Positions 8,559 through 16,657 of a stretch of DNA of 64,000 bases are shown piece by piece; positions within the stretch are counted from its first letter, which is position 1; each line of letters begins with the position of its first letter. Location of the stretch: positions 3,540,001 through 3,604,000 of the forward strand of contig NZ_JAUSVF010000001.1 of NCBI RefSeq assembly GCF_030814475.1, given 5' to 3'. A program made the position numbers and the translations under genes. This DNA comes from Pararhizobium capsulatum DSM 1112. Lineage in GTDB: Bacteria; Pseudomonadota; Alphaproteobacteria; Rhizobiales; Rhizobiaceae. The notes under the pieces are model-generated. The model was given only the letters and a program-made list of their open reading frames with translations, was not told the origin of the DNA and ran no database searches.

Positions 8559-8623
8559 GACTCTTTTGTTTCCGTTTGTCTTTTCGGGAAAACCGGTTTC
8601 CACTTTTCCCTGACAAACTCTAA
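8552..8623 (+). repeat. 72-bp dispersed intergenic repeat, copy A
   Basis: These 72 bases match 62141-62212 in the same orientation with only three mismatches. The core contains GGGAAAACCGGTTTCC and ends in TGACAAACTCTAA. The sequence resembles mosaic intergenic elements widely dispersed in rhizobia and agrobacteria. Its last bases contain the stop codon of the adjacent EamA gene (8620-8622). Confidence 0.9.
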
Positions 8624-9513
8624 GCGCGTTCTGCGAGCGGCTCAGCCTTGCGATTGGTGAGGTAAACACCGAGCACCGCAATCACCGTGCCTGTTATCAT
8701 CGGCAGTGTCAGTGCCTCGCCAAAGATCAGGAAAGCCTCGACGGCGGCGAGCGGCGGCACGAGGTAGATGAGCGAAGCCGCTTTCGATACCTGACCACGG
8801 CCGATCAGATAGAGCAGCAATGCGACTGCGCCCATCGACACCCCGAGCACGCCCCAGGCAAGGGTCGCGAACAGCTCGATACCCCAATCGACACGCATAT
8901 CTTCCAACAGATACGCAGCCGGCAGCGTCACGATCAGCGCACCGACATATTGCAGCATCGCAGTCGTGCGGATGTCGCCGGTCTGCAGGTGGCGTTTCTG
9001 ATAGATCGTGCCATAGGTGACGGACGCCATACCGATGACATTGACCAGTACCGGGAAAGCCGGAATAGCCGTCGCGGAATCGAGGGCGAGGACTTTGGGC
9101 AGCACAGCAAGCGCGATGCCGATGAAGCCGAGTACAAGACCAAGTTTCTGCATCGGGGAAAGCCGTTCGCCGAGAAGCGCTGGGGCAACCGCAGCTGTCA
9201 TCAGGGGTTGAAGCCCGGCAATGATCCCGGAGATCGCGGCGGACACACCTTGGCCGACCGCCCACCAGACTGCCCCCAGGTAAAACCCGTGCAGGAATAC
9301 GCCAGACATGATCGCATGCCCGGCCAGCTTCCAGCTCCTGGGCCATTGCGCGCCGGTGACAATGCAGAACACGACAAAGAGAATACCGGCCAGTGCATAG
9401 CGCAGCACAAGGAAGGTTAGCGGATCGGCGTAGATCACCGCATATTTCGCCATCACCCATCCGGTCGACCAGAGCAGCACGAAGATGGCCGGAGCCAGGC
9501 GATCGAGGGTCAT
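8620..9513 (-). CDS. DMT-family transporter (EamA domains)
   Basis: This 297-residue membrane protein has ten predicted hydrophobic segments in two EamA repeats. The first repeat begins PAIFVLLWSTGWVMAKYAV and contains a PLTFLVLRY motif. The second ends with EAFLIFGEALTLPMITGTVIAVLGVYL. Members export metabolites such as amino acids or purines; the substrate here is unknown. Its TAG stop codon lies inside the dispersed repeat at 8552-8623. The C-terminal residues AEPLAERA come from sequence directly before the repeat, so the repeat may have inserted at or trimmed the gene end. Confidence 0.88.
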   Translation of the reverse strand: MTLDRLAPAIFVLLWSTGWVMAKYAVIYADPLTFLVLRYALAGILFVVFCIVTGAQWPRSWKLAGHAIMSGVFLHGFYLGAVWWAVGQGVSAAISGIIAGLQPLMTAAVAPALLGERLSPMQKLGLVLGFIGIALAVLPKVLALDSATAIPAFPVLVNVIGMASVTYGTIYQKRHLQTGDIRTTAMLQYVGALIVTLPAAYLLEDMRVDWGIELFATLAWGVLGVSMGAVALLLYLIGRGQVSKAASLIYLVPPLAAVEAFLIFGEALTLPMITGTVIAVLGVYLTNRKAEPLAERA

Positions 9514-9891
9514 GTCGTCTCCGGATAAGGGTAGTCTATAAGGGAGCTTGCATCCGTGTTGCGATAGGCAGGGTTGGCGTGATCGTCAAAGCAATTTTGC
9601 TGATGCTTAAGTTCAGCCCCAATTCGAAACCGCTATAAATTTTCGTTTCTCGGCTATGGAATGGCGTTCAAAAAATAGGCAAAAGTAGTGATCGATGCAT
9701 CCAATTTCGCCGAAAAAATAACCAAAGATAATTTTCGGCCAGCATAGACGTGCGAAATCTTCACTGAACACACCATTTTTGCCGAAAAAATCAGCAAATT
9801 TGACCCCGAATTTCTTTTGACCCCAGATGAGCATGCTTCTTGCATTGCTTATCGCGTTGTACTCAAATGGCAAAAAAAGGGGAACAAACCG
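9514..9891. other. AT-rich 378-nt non-coding stretch before the ATP-grasp operon
   Basis: No gene is supported. From about 9590 the composition becomes markedly AT-rich compared with the flanks. It holds short repeats: GCCGAAAAAAT at 9709-9719 and 9781-9791, and TTTGACCCC at 9799-9807 and 9816-9824 (17-nt period). It probably contains the promoter of the downstream operon; no promoter can be named with confidence. Confidence 0.5.
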
Positions 9892-11301
9892 TTGGCATTT
9901 GACGAAATGATGAATGCGGACAACAGCCCGCGCCCGCCTTATACGACCTACAATGACTGGTACTCGAATCAGGACAAGGCCCGCCTGATCGCCAAATCCA
10001 AAGAGGCCGAGAACATATTCCGAAAAACGGGCATCACCTTCGCCGTCTATGGCCATGCCGACAGTTCCGAAAAGCTTATCCCCTTCGACCTCATCCCCCG
10101 CATCATCTCCGGCCGCGAATGGCGCCGTCTCGCCCAGGGCATCGAACAGCGGGTCATCGCCCTCAACGCCTTCCTCGATGACATCTACCACAAGCAGGAG
10201 ATCATCAAGGCGGGCCGCATTCCCCGCGAGCTGATCGAGCGCAACGAAGCCTTCCTGCCGCAGATGATCGGTTTCCGCCCACCCGGCGGCGTCTACACCC
10301 ACATTGTCGGCACGGATATCGTTCGCACCGGCGAAGACCAGTTCTACGTTCTGGAAGACAATGCCCGCACGCCCTCCGGTGTCAGCTACATGCTGGAAAA
10401 CCGCGAAACGATGATGCAGATGTTCCCCGAACTCTTCCATCAGAACCGCGTACGCCCGGTCGAAAACTATCCCTACCTGCTGCGCCACAGCCTTGCCTCG
10501 CTTGCGCCTCCGGGCTGCGCTGGCAAACCACGCGTCGCCGTTCTCACCCCCGGCATCTACAACTCCGCCTACTACGAACATGCCTTCCTCGCCGACATGA
10601 TGGGCGTGGAACTGGTGGAAGGTTCGGACCTGCGTGTTATCGACGGCAAGGTGAAGATGCGCACCACCCGCGGCTACGAGGCGATCGACGTGCTGTATCG
10701 CCGTGTGGATGATGACTATCTCGATCCGCTGACCTTTAAGCCGGAATCCGCGCTCGGCATTCCCGGCATCATGGATGTCTACCGGGCCGGCAACATTACC
10801 ATTGCCAATGCACCGGGCACCGGTATTTGCGATGACAAGGCGATCTATTCCTACATGCCGGAGATCGTCGAGTTCTATACCGGCCGCAAGGCGCTTCTGG
10901 AAAACGTGCCGACCTGGCGCTGTTCGGAACCCGACAGCCTGAAATACGTGCTGGAAAACCTCGCCGATCTCGTCGTCAAGGAAGTCCACGGCTCCGGCGG
11001 CTACGGCATGCTGGTCGGCCCGACGGCGTCCAAAAAGGAGCGCACCGCGTTCGCCGAAAAGCTGAAGGCACGCCCCGGCAACTACATCGCCCAGCCCACG
11101 CTCTCGCTTTCGACCGTGCCGATCCTCGTCAACAAGGGCATCGCGCCTCGCCACGTCGATCTTCGGCCCTATGTGCTTGTGTCCGACAAGGTACAGATCA
11201 TTCCGGGCGGTTTGACCCGCGTGGCCCTGAAGGCCGGCTCCCTGGTGGTGAATTCCAGCCAGGGTGGCGGCACCAAGGATACCTGGGTTCTGGAGGACTG
11301 A
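9892..11301 (+). CDS. Circularly permuted ATP-grasp protein (predicted peptide ligase)
   Basis: This 469-residue protein belongs to the circularly permuted ATP-grasp family, which is predicted to form amide bonds between an unknown peptide or amino-acid pair. Diagnostic stretches are LPQMIGFRPPGGVYTHIVGTD, VLEDNARTPSGVSYMLENR, the LVVKEVHGSGGYGMLVGP nucleotide-binding segment near residue 365, and the late RPYVLVSDKVQIIPGGLTRVAL block. The best start is TTG at 9892, eight bases after AAGGGGA; the protein then begins MAFDEMM as in rhizobial relatives. It heads a three-gene operon with an alpha-E protein (5 nt downstream) and a transglutaminase-like protein, a grouping conserved in many bacteria. 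Confidence 0.88.
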   Translation: MAFDEMMNADNSPRPPYTTYNDWYSNQDKARLIAKSKEAENIFRKTGITFAVYGHADSSEKLIPFDLIPRIISGREWRRLAQGIEQRVIALNAFLDDIYHKQEIIKAGRIPRELIERNEAFLPQMIGFRPPGGVYTHIVGTDIVRTGEDQFYVLEDNARTPSGVSYMLENRETMMQMFPELFHQNRVRPVENYPYLLRHSLASLAPPGCAGKPRVAVLTPGIYNSAYYEHAFLADMMGVELVEGSDLRVIDGKVKMRTTRGYEAIDVLYRRVDDDYLDPLTFKPESALGIPGIMDVYRAGNITIANAPGTGICDDKAIYSYMPEIVEFYTGRKALLENVPTWRCSEPDSLKYVLENLADLVVKEVHGSGGYGMLVGPTASKKERTAFAEKLKARPGNYIAQPTLSLSTVPILVNKGIAPRHVDLRPYVLVSDKVQIIPGGLTRVALKAGSLVVNSSQGGGTKDTWVLED

Positions 11302-11306
11302 TCCGC

Positions 11307-12245
11307 ATGCTTGGAAGAACCGCAAACGGCCTTTACTGGATGTTCCGGTATATCGAACGGGCCGAAAACAGCGCGCGCCTCGTCGATGCCGGCCTTCGCA
11401 TGTCGCTTACCCGCTCAGAAGCCACCGAAGACGACTGGGATGGGGTGCTTCAGACCTCGGGTATTCGCGACATCTATGACGAACGCTATGAGAAGGTGAC
11501 AACCGCCGACGCGGTCGATTTCCTGCTCCGCGACAAGGCCAATCCCTCGAGCGTGCTGTCCTGCATCGAAACCGGGCGCAGCAATGCGCGCATGGTGCGC
11601 ACCGCGTTGACCCGAGAAACCTGGGAAGCCGTCAACGAGTGTTACCTCGACATGAAGACGCTGCTTGCCCGCCGGGTGAAGCCCACCGAACTGCCGGAGG
11701 TGATCGATAGCATCAAGCGGCGAACCGGTCTCATCCGCGGCGCCTTCCACGGCACCATGCTGCGCAACGAAATCTTCAACTTCTCGCGCATCGGCACTTT
11801 CATCGAACGTGCCGACAACACGGCCCGCATTCTCGATGTGAAGTATTACGTGCTGCTGCCGGCAGTCTCCCAGGTCGGCTCCTCCATCGACAACGTGCAA
11901 TGGGAATCGATTCTTCGTTCCGTATCCGCGCACCGTTCCTATGGATGGGTCTACGAGGCGGAATACAAGTCGACCAATATTGCCGACTTCCTGATCCTCA
12001 ACGGTCGCATGCCACGCTCGCTCGCCTATTGTTACGACAAGATCGTCAGTAACCTCGGCTATCTCGCGCGGGAATATGGCGAGCGAAACGCAGCCAATGA
12101 AACTGCCGAAAAGACGATGTTGTCGTTGCGCAACCATTCCATCAAGGATGTGATGGACAAGGGGCTGCACGAGTACATCGAGAATTTCATCAGCGATAAC
12201 AACCGTCTGGGCCAGGAAATCTCCGACGGCTACCGCTTCTACTGA
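11307..12245 (+). CDS. Alpha-E domain-containing protein
   Basis: This 312-residue, mostly helical protein starts MLGRTANGLYWMFRYIERAENSARLVD, the signature of the alpha-E domain, named for its conserved glutamates. The GTFIERADNTARILDVKYY repeat of the same pattern is at about residue 170. The family is almost always encoded between a circularly permuted ATP-grasp gene and a transglutaminase gene, as here, and is thought to be a scaffold or accessory subunit of that predicted peptide-modifying system. It lies 5 nt after the ATP-grasp gene. No catalytic activity is known. Confidence 0.9.
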   Translation: MLGRTANGLYWMFRYIERAENSARLVDAGLRMSLTRSEATEDDWDGVLQTSGIRDIYDERYEKVTTADAVDFLLRDKANPSSVLSCIETGRSNARMVRTALTRETWEAVNECYLDMKTLLARRVKPTELPEVIDSIKRRTGLIRGAFHGTMLRNEIFNFSRIGTFIERADNTARILDVKYYVLLPAVSQVGSSIDNVQWESILRSVSAHRSYGWVYEAEYKSTNIADFLILNGRMPRSLAYCYDKIVSNLGYLAREYGERNAANETAEKTMLSLRNHSIKDVMDKGLHEYIENFISDNNRLGQEISDGYRFY

Positions 12246-12265
12246 GTTTCGGAACGGAGACACCA

Positions 12266-13084
12266 ATGCGTCTGAAAATCAGCCACAGCACAAAATATGC
12301 CTACGACGAGCCGGTGCAATATGCCTTGCAACGGCTGCGGCTAACGCCGCACAACCAGCCCGGCCAGACTGTGCTGGAGTGGGATATTTCCGTTGAAGGC
12401 GCCAATCTCGAGGTCGGCTATGACGACCACTTCGGCAACCGCGTGAACCTCGTCAGCGTCAACAGCGAAAGAAGCGCCATCCAGATCACGGCATCTGGAG
12501 AAGTCGAAACCACCGACAAGGCTGGTGTCTACGGACCGCATCTGGGCTACGCGCCGCTTTGGCTGTACCTGCGCGAAACACCGCTTACCAAGAAGACGAA
12601 GCCGATCCGCAATCTTGCGAAATCGATGAGCGGCGACGGCGATCTCGCGCGCATGCATGCGCTAATGGCCGAGATCCACGAGAAGATCGAGTACATGCCC
12701 GGCGAAACCGGAACGGAGACGACGGCCGAGCAGGCATTGGAGCGCGGCCGCGGCGTCTGTCAGGACCACGCCCATGTGATGATATCAGCCGCACGCACAC
12801 TCGGACTGCCGGCACGCTACATCTCGGGCTATCTCATGATGCCGGATCACCCGGACCAGACGGCGACCCATGCCTGGGCGGAAGTGCATCTGGGCGGCCT
12901 TGGCTGGGTCGGTTTCGACGCAGCCAACAAGATGTGCCCGGATGACCGCTATGTCCGCGTTGCCTCCGGCCTCGATTATCAGGATGCGGCTCCCGTATCC
13001 GGTCTGGTCCACGGCGTTGCCAACGAAACCCTCAAAGTTGCGATTACCGTCGAGGAACAGGGTCAGAGCCAGTCGCAGAGCTGA
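12266..13084 (+). CDS. Transglutaminase-like cysteine peptidase family protein
   Basis: This 272-residue protein has an N-terminal beta domain (MRLKISHSTKYAYDEPVQYALQ, the bacterial transglutaminase N-domain) and a papain-like transglutaminase core. The catalytic triad is visible as Cys in GRGVCQDHAHV, His in DQTATHAWAEVHL and Asp in GWVGFDAANK. It closes the ATP-grasp/alpha-E operon, starting 20 nt after the alpha-E gene. By analogy with conserved neighbourhoods it would cleave or cross-link the peptide products. The proteasome-like Anbu peptidase often encoded next in such operons is absent; an EamA transporter gene follows instead. Confidence 0.9.
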   Translation: MRLKISHSTKYAYDEPVQYALQRLRLTPHNQPGQTVLEWDISVEGANLEVGYDDHFGNRVNLVSVNSERSAIQITASGEVETTDKAGVYGPHLGYAPLWLYLRETPLTKKTKPIRNLAKSMSGDGDLARMHALMAEIHEKIEYMPGETGTETTAEQALERGRGVCQDHAHVMISAARTLGLPARYISGYLMMPDHPDQTATHAWAEVHLGGLGWVGFDAANKMCPDDRYVRVASGLDYQDAAPVSGLVHGVANETLKVAITVEEQGQSQSQS

Positions 13085-13186
13085 CAGGGCCTTTCAGAAC
13101 GGCAAGACGGTTTAATCGTGCGATTTCGCTGGGGTTCTGAGATGCTTTGTGGCATGACCCGTCCACATTAAAGCCGGTCACGCCCC

Positions 13187-14074
13187 ATGTATCTTTCCGA
13201 AATCCTCGCCCTTGCGGCGGCAACCTGTATTGCGACGAGCGGGATGCTTGTCAGCGAGGTGAAGGGACGTATCGACATCTTCCGGCTGGCCCGCTGGCAG
13301 ATGGTGGCATCGTTCCTGATGACGGCAGGCGCCTCGCTTGTCGTCGGGGGATGGCACACGCTCGAACCGTGGCAACTGGGTTACCTCGGCGCTTCCAGCC
13401 TTTTCGGCATCGTCATCGCAACGACCACCTATTTTGCCGCGATCTACACCGCCGGAGCCCGCACGACCGCGCTTTTGTTTTCGCTCGCCTCGCCCTTCGC
13501 CTTGCTGCTCGGATACATCGTGCTCGGCGAGACCATCGATATGCAACAGGGGCTGGGCGTCATTCTCGTTCTCTTCGGCATCGTGCTCGCAATCGGCCTA
13601 CCGGCCTCTAAGACGCCCGCCAAAACTACGGCTACGGCTCCCGTTCCCTGGCTCGGCATAGGACTTGGTGTGATCACCGCCATCGGCCAGGCGCTAGGAA
13701 GTCTTTGCGCACGACCCGCGATGGCAGCGGGTGTTGAGCCGTTTACCGCTAGGGCTGTGCGCTCCGGCATAGCAGCCATCGTCTTCCTGCTCGCAAGCCT
13801 GTTGCCGCTCGCAGCGCTCCGCAATAAGACGCCCGTCGGTTGGGATGTCCGGTTCCTGGCGCTGGGATCTGCCTTTTTCGGGACGGGCCTCGGCATGTCG
13901 CTGCTGATGGCCGCCCTCAGCAACGGCAATGTCGGCATCGTCTCGACGCTATCGTCCATGACGCCCGTGCTGATCCTGCCGATGGTCTGGGTCCGCACCG
14001 GCATCGCCCCGCCAAAAGCCGCCTGGTTTGGCGCCGCCCTGGCCGTCTGCGGGACGGCGCTGATCAGCCTGTAG
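13187..14074 (+). CDS. DMT-family transporter (EamA domains)
   Basis: This 295-residue, ten-helix membrane protein has two EamA repeats; the first ends with LGYIVLGETIDMQQGLGVILVLFGIVLAIG. A glycine-rich SSLFGIVIATTTYFAAIYTAGARTT segment follows the typical pattern of the family. It lies 102 nt after the transglutaminase gene on the same strand and could be cotranscribed, for instance as an exporter of a product of the ATP-grasp system. That link is conjecture. The substrate is unknown. Confidence 0.85.
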   Translation: MYLSEILALAAATCIATSGMLVSEVKGRIDIFRLARWQMVASFLMTAGASLVVGGWHTLEPWQLGYLGASSLFGIVIATTTYFAAIYTAGARTTALLFSLASPFALLLGYIVLGETIDMQQGLGVILVLFGIVLAIGLPASKTPAKTTATAPVPWLGIGLGVITAIGQALGSLCARPAMAAGVEPFTARAVRSGIAAIVFLLASLLPLAALRNKTPVGWDVRFLALGSAFFGTGLGMSLLMAALSNGNVGIVSTLSSMTPVLILPMVWVRTGIAPPKAAWFGAALAVCGTALISL

Positions 14075-14076
14075 GT

Positions 14077-14490
14077 TCATATCGACGCCGGAAGAACGGC
14101 GAGATGCCCCATGGCGCCATAGTTCAGAATAGCTTGATCCGCCGTCATCAATGGAACCTGATGGAACCGCGCCGTGGCGACGATGATGCGGTCGGCGGGG
14201 TCTGTATGAAACTCTCCGGGCAAACGAACGCTTGCCACAGCAATCTGCGGTTCGATCGCTGCAAGTCCTATGCCCGGCAAAGCCAGCACGCGATCGATCC
14301 AGCGACCGACATCGTCACCCAGTGCGATGCGCCCTTTCTCGGACAGCATGGCAATTTCCCAGGGCGTGATGGCAGAGACCAGGATTCGGCTGCCCCGGGT
14401 GCTCTCATCAATAATAGCACGTGCCTTCTTCCCAAGCCGGGGATCATCATGAACGGCCCAGACCAGAACATGCGTATCGACGAGGATCAC
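14077..14490 (-). CDS. PIN-domain toxin (VapC family)
   Basis: This 137-residue PIN nuclease has the acidic metal-binding residues of the family: LVDTHVLVWA at the N-terminus (Asp5), the AITPWEIAML helix with its Glu, and the DPADRIIVATA motif. It would cleave RNA when freed from its antitoxin. The GTG at 14490 is the preferred start because it overlaps the TGA stop of the upstream antitoxin gene in a GTGA arrangement, implying translational coupling; a TTG five codons earlier is the alternative. The MILVDTHVLVW start matches the subgroup usually paired with Phd/YefM-type antitoxins. Confidence 0.87.
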   Translation of the reverse strand: MILVDTHVLVWAVHDDPRLGKKARAIIDESTRGSRILVSAITPWEIAMLSEKGRIALGDDVGRWIDRVLALPGIGLAAIEPQIAVASVRLPGEFHTDPADRIIVATARFHQVPLMTADQAILNYGAMGHLAVLPASI

Positions 14491-14732
14491 TGGCTGGCAT
14501 CCCAATCAGTGACATCCGCTGCGGGCGAAAACGGATCGTCATAGGCCAGCACGCTCCCCTTCATCGCGCCGATGATGCTGGCGGGTGCAGCCTCCTCGCG
14601 GATCGGCGACACGATCGCCACCGGGGTGCCGCGCTTGGTCACAACGATAGGCGCGCCGTCATCCGCCATCTTGTCGATGAGATTGAGACAATTGGCCTTG
14701 AACTCAGCCGCGCCGACGGTTTTCGTATTCAT
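14487..14732 (-). CDS. Phd/YefM-family antitoxin
   Basis: This 81-residue protein has the classic Phd/YefM N-terminal DNA-binding pattern (TVGAAEFKANCLNLIDKMADDG followed by PIVVTKRGTPVAIVSP). The C-terminal half is the toxin-binding tail. The ATG at 14732 is chosen because AGGAG (minus strand 14745-14741) then sits 8 nt upstream; the in-frame ATG two codons earlier would leave only 2 nt. It overlaps the PIN toxin start by four bases. Such proteins neutralise the toxin and repress their own promoter. Confidence 0.87.
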   Translation of the reverse strand: MNTKTVGAAEFKANCLNLIDKMADDGAPIVVTKRGTPVAIVSPIREEAAPASIIGAMKGSVLAYDDPFSPAADVTDWDASQ

Positions 14733-14798
14733 GTCCATGTCTCCTATACAGATGAACATGAATATAGTCGCAATTGGGGGCAATGAGAAGGAAAACAA

Positions 14799-14830
14799 AA
14801 AAGGCGAGGTTCGCACCCCGCCTTTTCATC
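14799..14830 (-). terminator. Rho-independent terminator of the arabinonate dehydratase operon
   Basis: On the minus strand an 8-bp stem (AAAAGGCG with CGCCTTTT, 14826-14799) is extended by paired GGT/ACC in the arm interior and followed by a T-rich tract. It lies about 30 nt after the stop codon at 14856. Confidence 0.75.
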
Positions 14831-14855
14831 AATTTCCAATCTTGGATTCAACCTA

Positions 14856-16595
14856 TCAGTGGCTGTCCCTGCCAACTGCACTGCCGCGACATCCCTTGAG
14901 GAAGTCGAGGTCGGCACCGGTGTCGGCGCCCTCGACGTGCTGTTGGTGCAGGAAGGCGTAGCCGGAAGTCGGCAGGTCGTGGTTCGGCTGCCATTCGGCA
15001 AGACGACGCGCCATTTCCTCATCGGAAATATCGACATGCAGGCGACGGTTCGGGACGTCCAGCTCGATCATGTCGCCATTCCTGACAACGGCGAGCGGAC
15101 CACCCACGGCAGCTTCCGGCGAGGTGTGCAGGACGACTGTGCCATAGGCCGTGCCGGACATGCGCGCATCGGAGATGCGCACCATGTCGGTGATGCCCTT
15201 CTTCAGCACCTTGGGCGGCAGGCCCATGTTGCCGACTTCAGCCATGCCCGGATAACCCTTCGGACCACAGTTCTTCATGACCATGACGCAGGTCTCGTCG
15301 ATATCGAGATTATCGTCGTTGATCTTGCGCTTATAGTCGTCGATGTCCTCAAACACCACCGCACGACCGCGGTGCGTGAGCAGATGCGGAGAGGCGGCGG
15401 ACGGCTTCAGCACCGCGCCCTTCGGTGCGAGATTTCCACGCACCACGACGATACCGCCCGATTGCGTCAGCGCCTTCTCTGCCGGCAGGATGACATCCTC
15501 GTTCCAGTTGATAACGTCCTTGACCTCGTCCCACACGGTTTCGCCGGAGACCGTGATCGCGTCCTTGTGCAGGAGGCCAGCTTCGCCGAGGCGCTTCAGC
15601 ACCACCGGCAGGCCGCCCGCGTAGAAGAACTCCTCCATCAGGTATTTGCCGGACGGCATCAGGTTGACGATGGTCGGCACATCCCGGCCACAGCGATCCC
15701 AGTCGTCCAGCGTCAGGTCGATACCAACGCGGCCGGCCATGGCGAGCAGGTGGATAACGGCGTTGGTCGAGCCGCCGATAGCCGCATTGGTGCGGATGGC
15801 GTTCTCGAAAGCCTGCTTGGTCATGATGTCCGAGGGCTTCAGGTCATCCTTGACCATCTGCACGATGCGGCGGCCGGTGAGCTGCGCCATAACCTTGCGG
15901 CGCGAATCGACGCCGGGAATAGCAGCGTTGCCGGAAAGTGCCATGCCCAACGCTTCAGCCATGGAGGCCATGGTGGAAGCGGTGCCCATGGTGTTGCACG
16001 TTCCGGACGAACGACTCATCGAAGCTTCCGCCTCGAGGAACTCGTCCTGCGTCATCTCGCCGGCCTTCACCATCTCTGAGAACTTCCACAGATGCGTGCC
16101 GGAGCCGACGCGCTCGCCGCGGAAGTACCCATTCAACATCGGACCACCGGTGACGACGATCGAGGGCAGGTCAACAGAAGCCGCCGCCATGATCAGCGAC
16201 GGTGTGGTCTTGTCGCATCCGACCATCAGCACGCAGCCATCCATCGGTTGTCCGCGAATGGTTTCCTCGATCGCCAGCGCCGCAAGGTTGCGGTACATCA
16301 TCGCGGTCGGGCGGAAGGTGTTTTCAGAAGCCGAGAACACCGGCACTTCCATCGGGAAACCGCCGGCTTCCCAGATACCAGCCTTCACCTTTTCGGCGAG
16401 CTCGCGCAGATGGCCGTTGCACGGCGTCATATCCGACCAGGTGTTGAGGATGCCGATAACCGGGCGTCCGTCGAACAGGTCATGCGGATATCCCTGGTTC
16501 TTCATCCAGCCGCGGTGATAGATCACGTCACGGCTCGTGCCGCCATACCATTCCTGCGAGCGCAGCCTGCGCGGCCATTCCGCTTTCTTTGTCAT
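14856..16595 (-). CDS. L-arabinonate dehydratase (IlvD/Edd family)
   Basis: This 579-residue enzyme of the IlvD/Edd dehydratase family converts L-arabinonate to L-2-keto-3-deoxyarabonate. Length and sequence are very close to the characterised Rhizobium leguminosarum enzyme. The three Fe-S cluster cysteines are at residues 59 (TPCNGH), 127 (VGCDKT) and 200 (SGTCNTMG). The catalytic serine lies in DARMSGTAYG and the Mg-binding segment is near the DKT motif. It is the last gene of a cluster with an aldehyde dehydrogenase and gguC, which carry the oxidative, non-phosphorylating arabinose route to 2-oxoglutarate. Confidence 0.93.
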   Translation of the reverse strand: MTKKAEWPRRLRSQEWYGGTSRDVIYHRGWMKNQGYPHDLFDGRPVIGILNTWSDMTPCNGHLRELAEKVKAGIWEAGGFPMEVPVFSASENTFRPTAMMYRNLAALAIEETIRGQPMDGCVLMVGCDKTTPSLIMAAASVDLPSIVVTGGPMLNGYFRGERVGSGTHLWKFSEMVKAGEMTQDEFLEAEASMSRSSGTCNTMGTASTMASMAEALGMALSGNAAIPGVDSRRKVMAQLTGRRIVQMVKDDLKPSDIMTKQAFENAIRTNAAIGGSTNAVIHLLAMAGRVGIDLTLDDWDRCGRDVPTIVNLMPSGKYLMEEFFYAGGLPVVLKRLGEAGLLHKDAITVSGETVWDEVKDVINWNEDVILPAEKALTQSGGIVVVRGNLAPKGAVLKPSAASPHLLTHRGRAVVFEDIDDYKRKINDDNLDIDETCVMVMKNCGPKGYPGMAEVGNMGLPPKVLKKGITDMVRISDARMSGTAYGTVVLHTSPEAAVGGPLAVVRNGDMIELDVPNRRLHVDISDEEMARRLAEWQPNHDLPTSGYAFLHQQHVEGADTGADLDFLKGCRGSAVGRDSH

Positions 16596-16657
16596 TTCCG
16601 TAGTCCTTTGAACGGTGAAGGTGGCCCGGCCTGACGAGTCGGAGCCACCCCGAAGGC

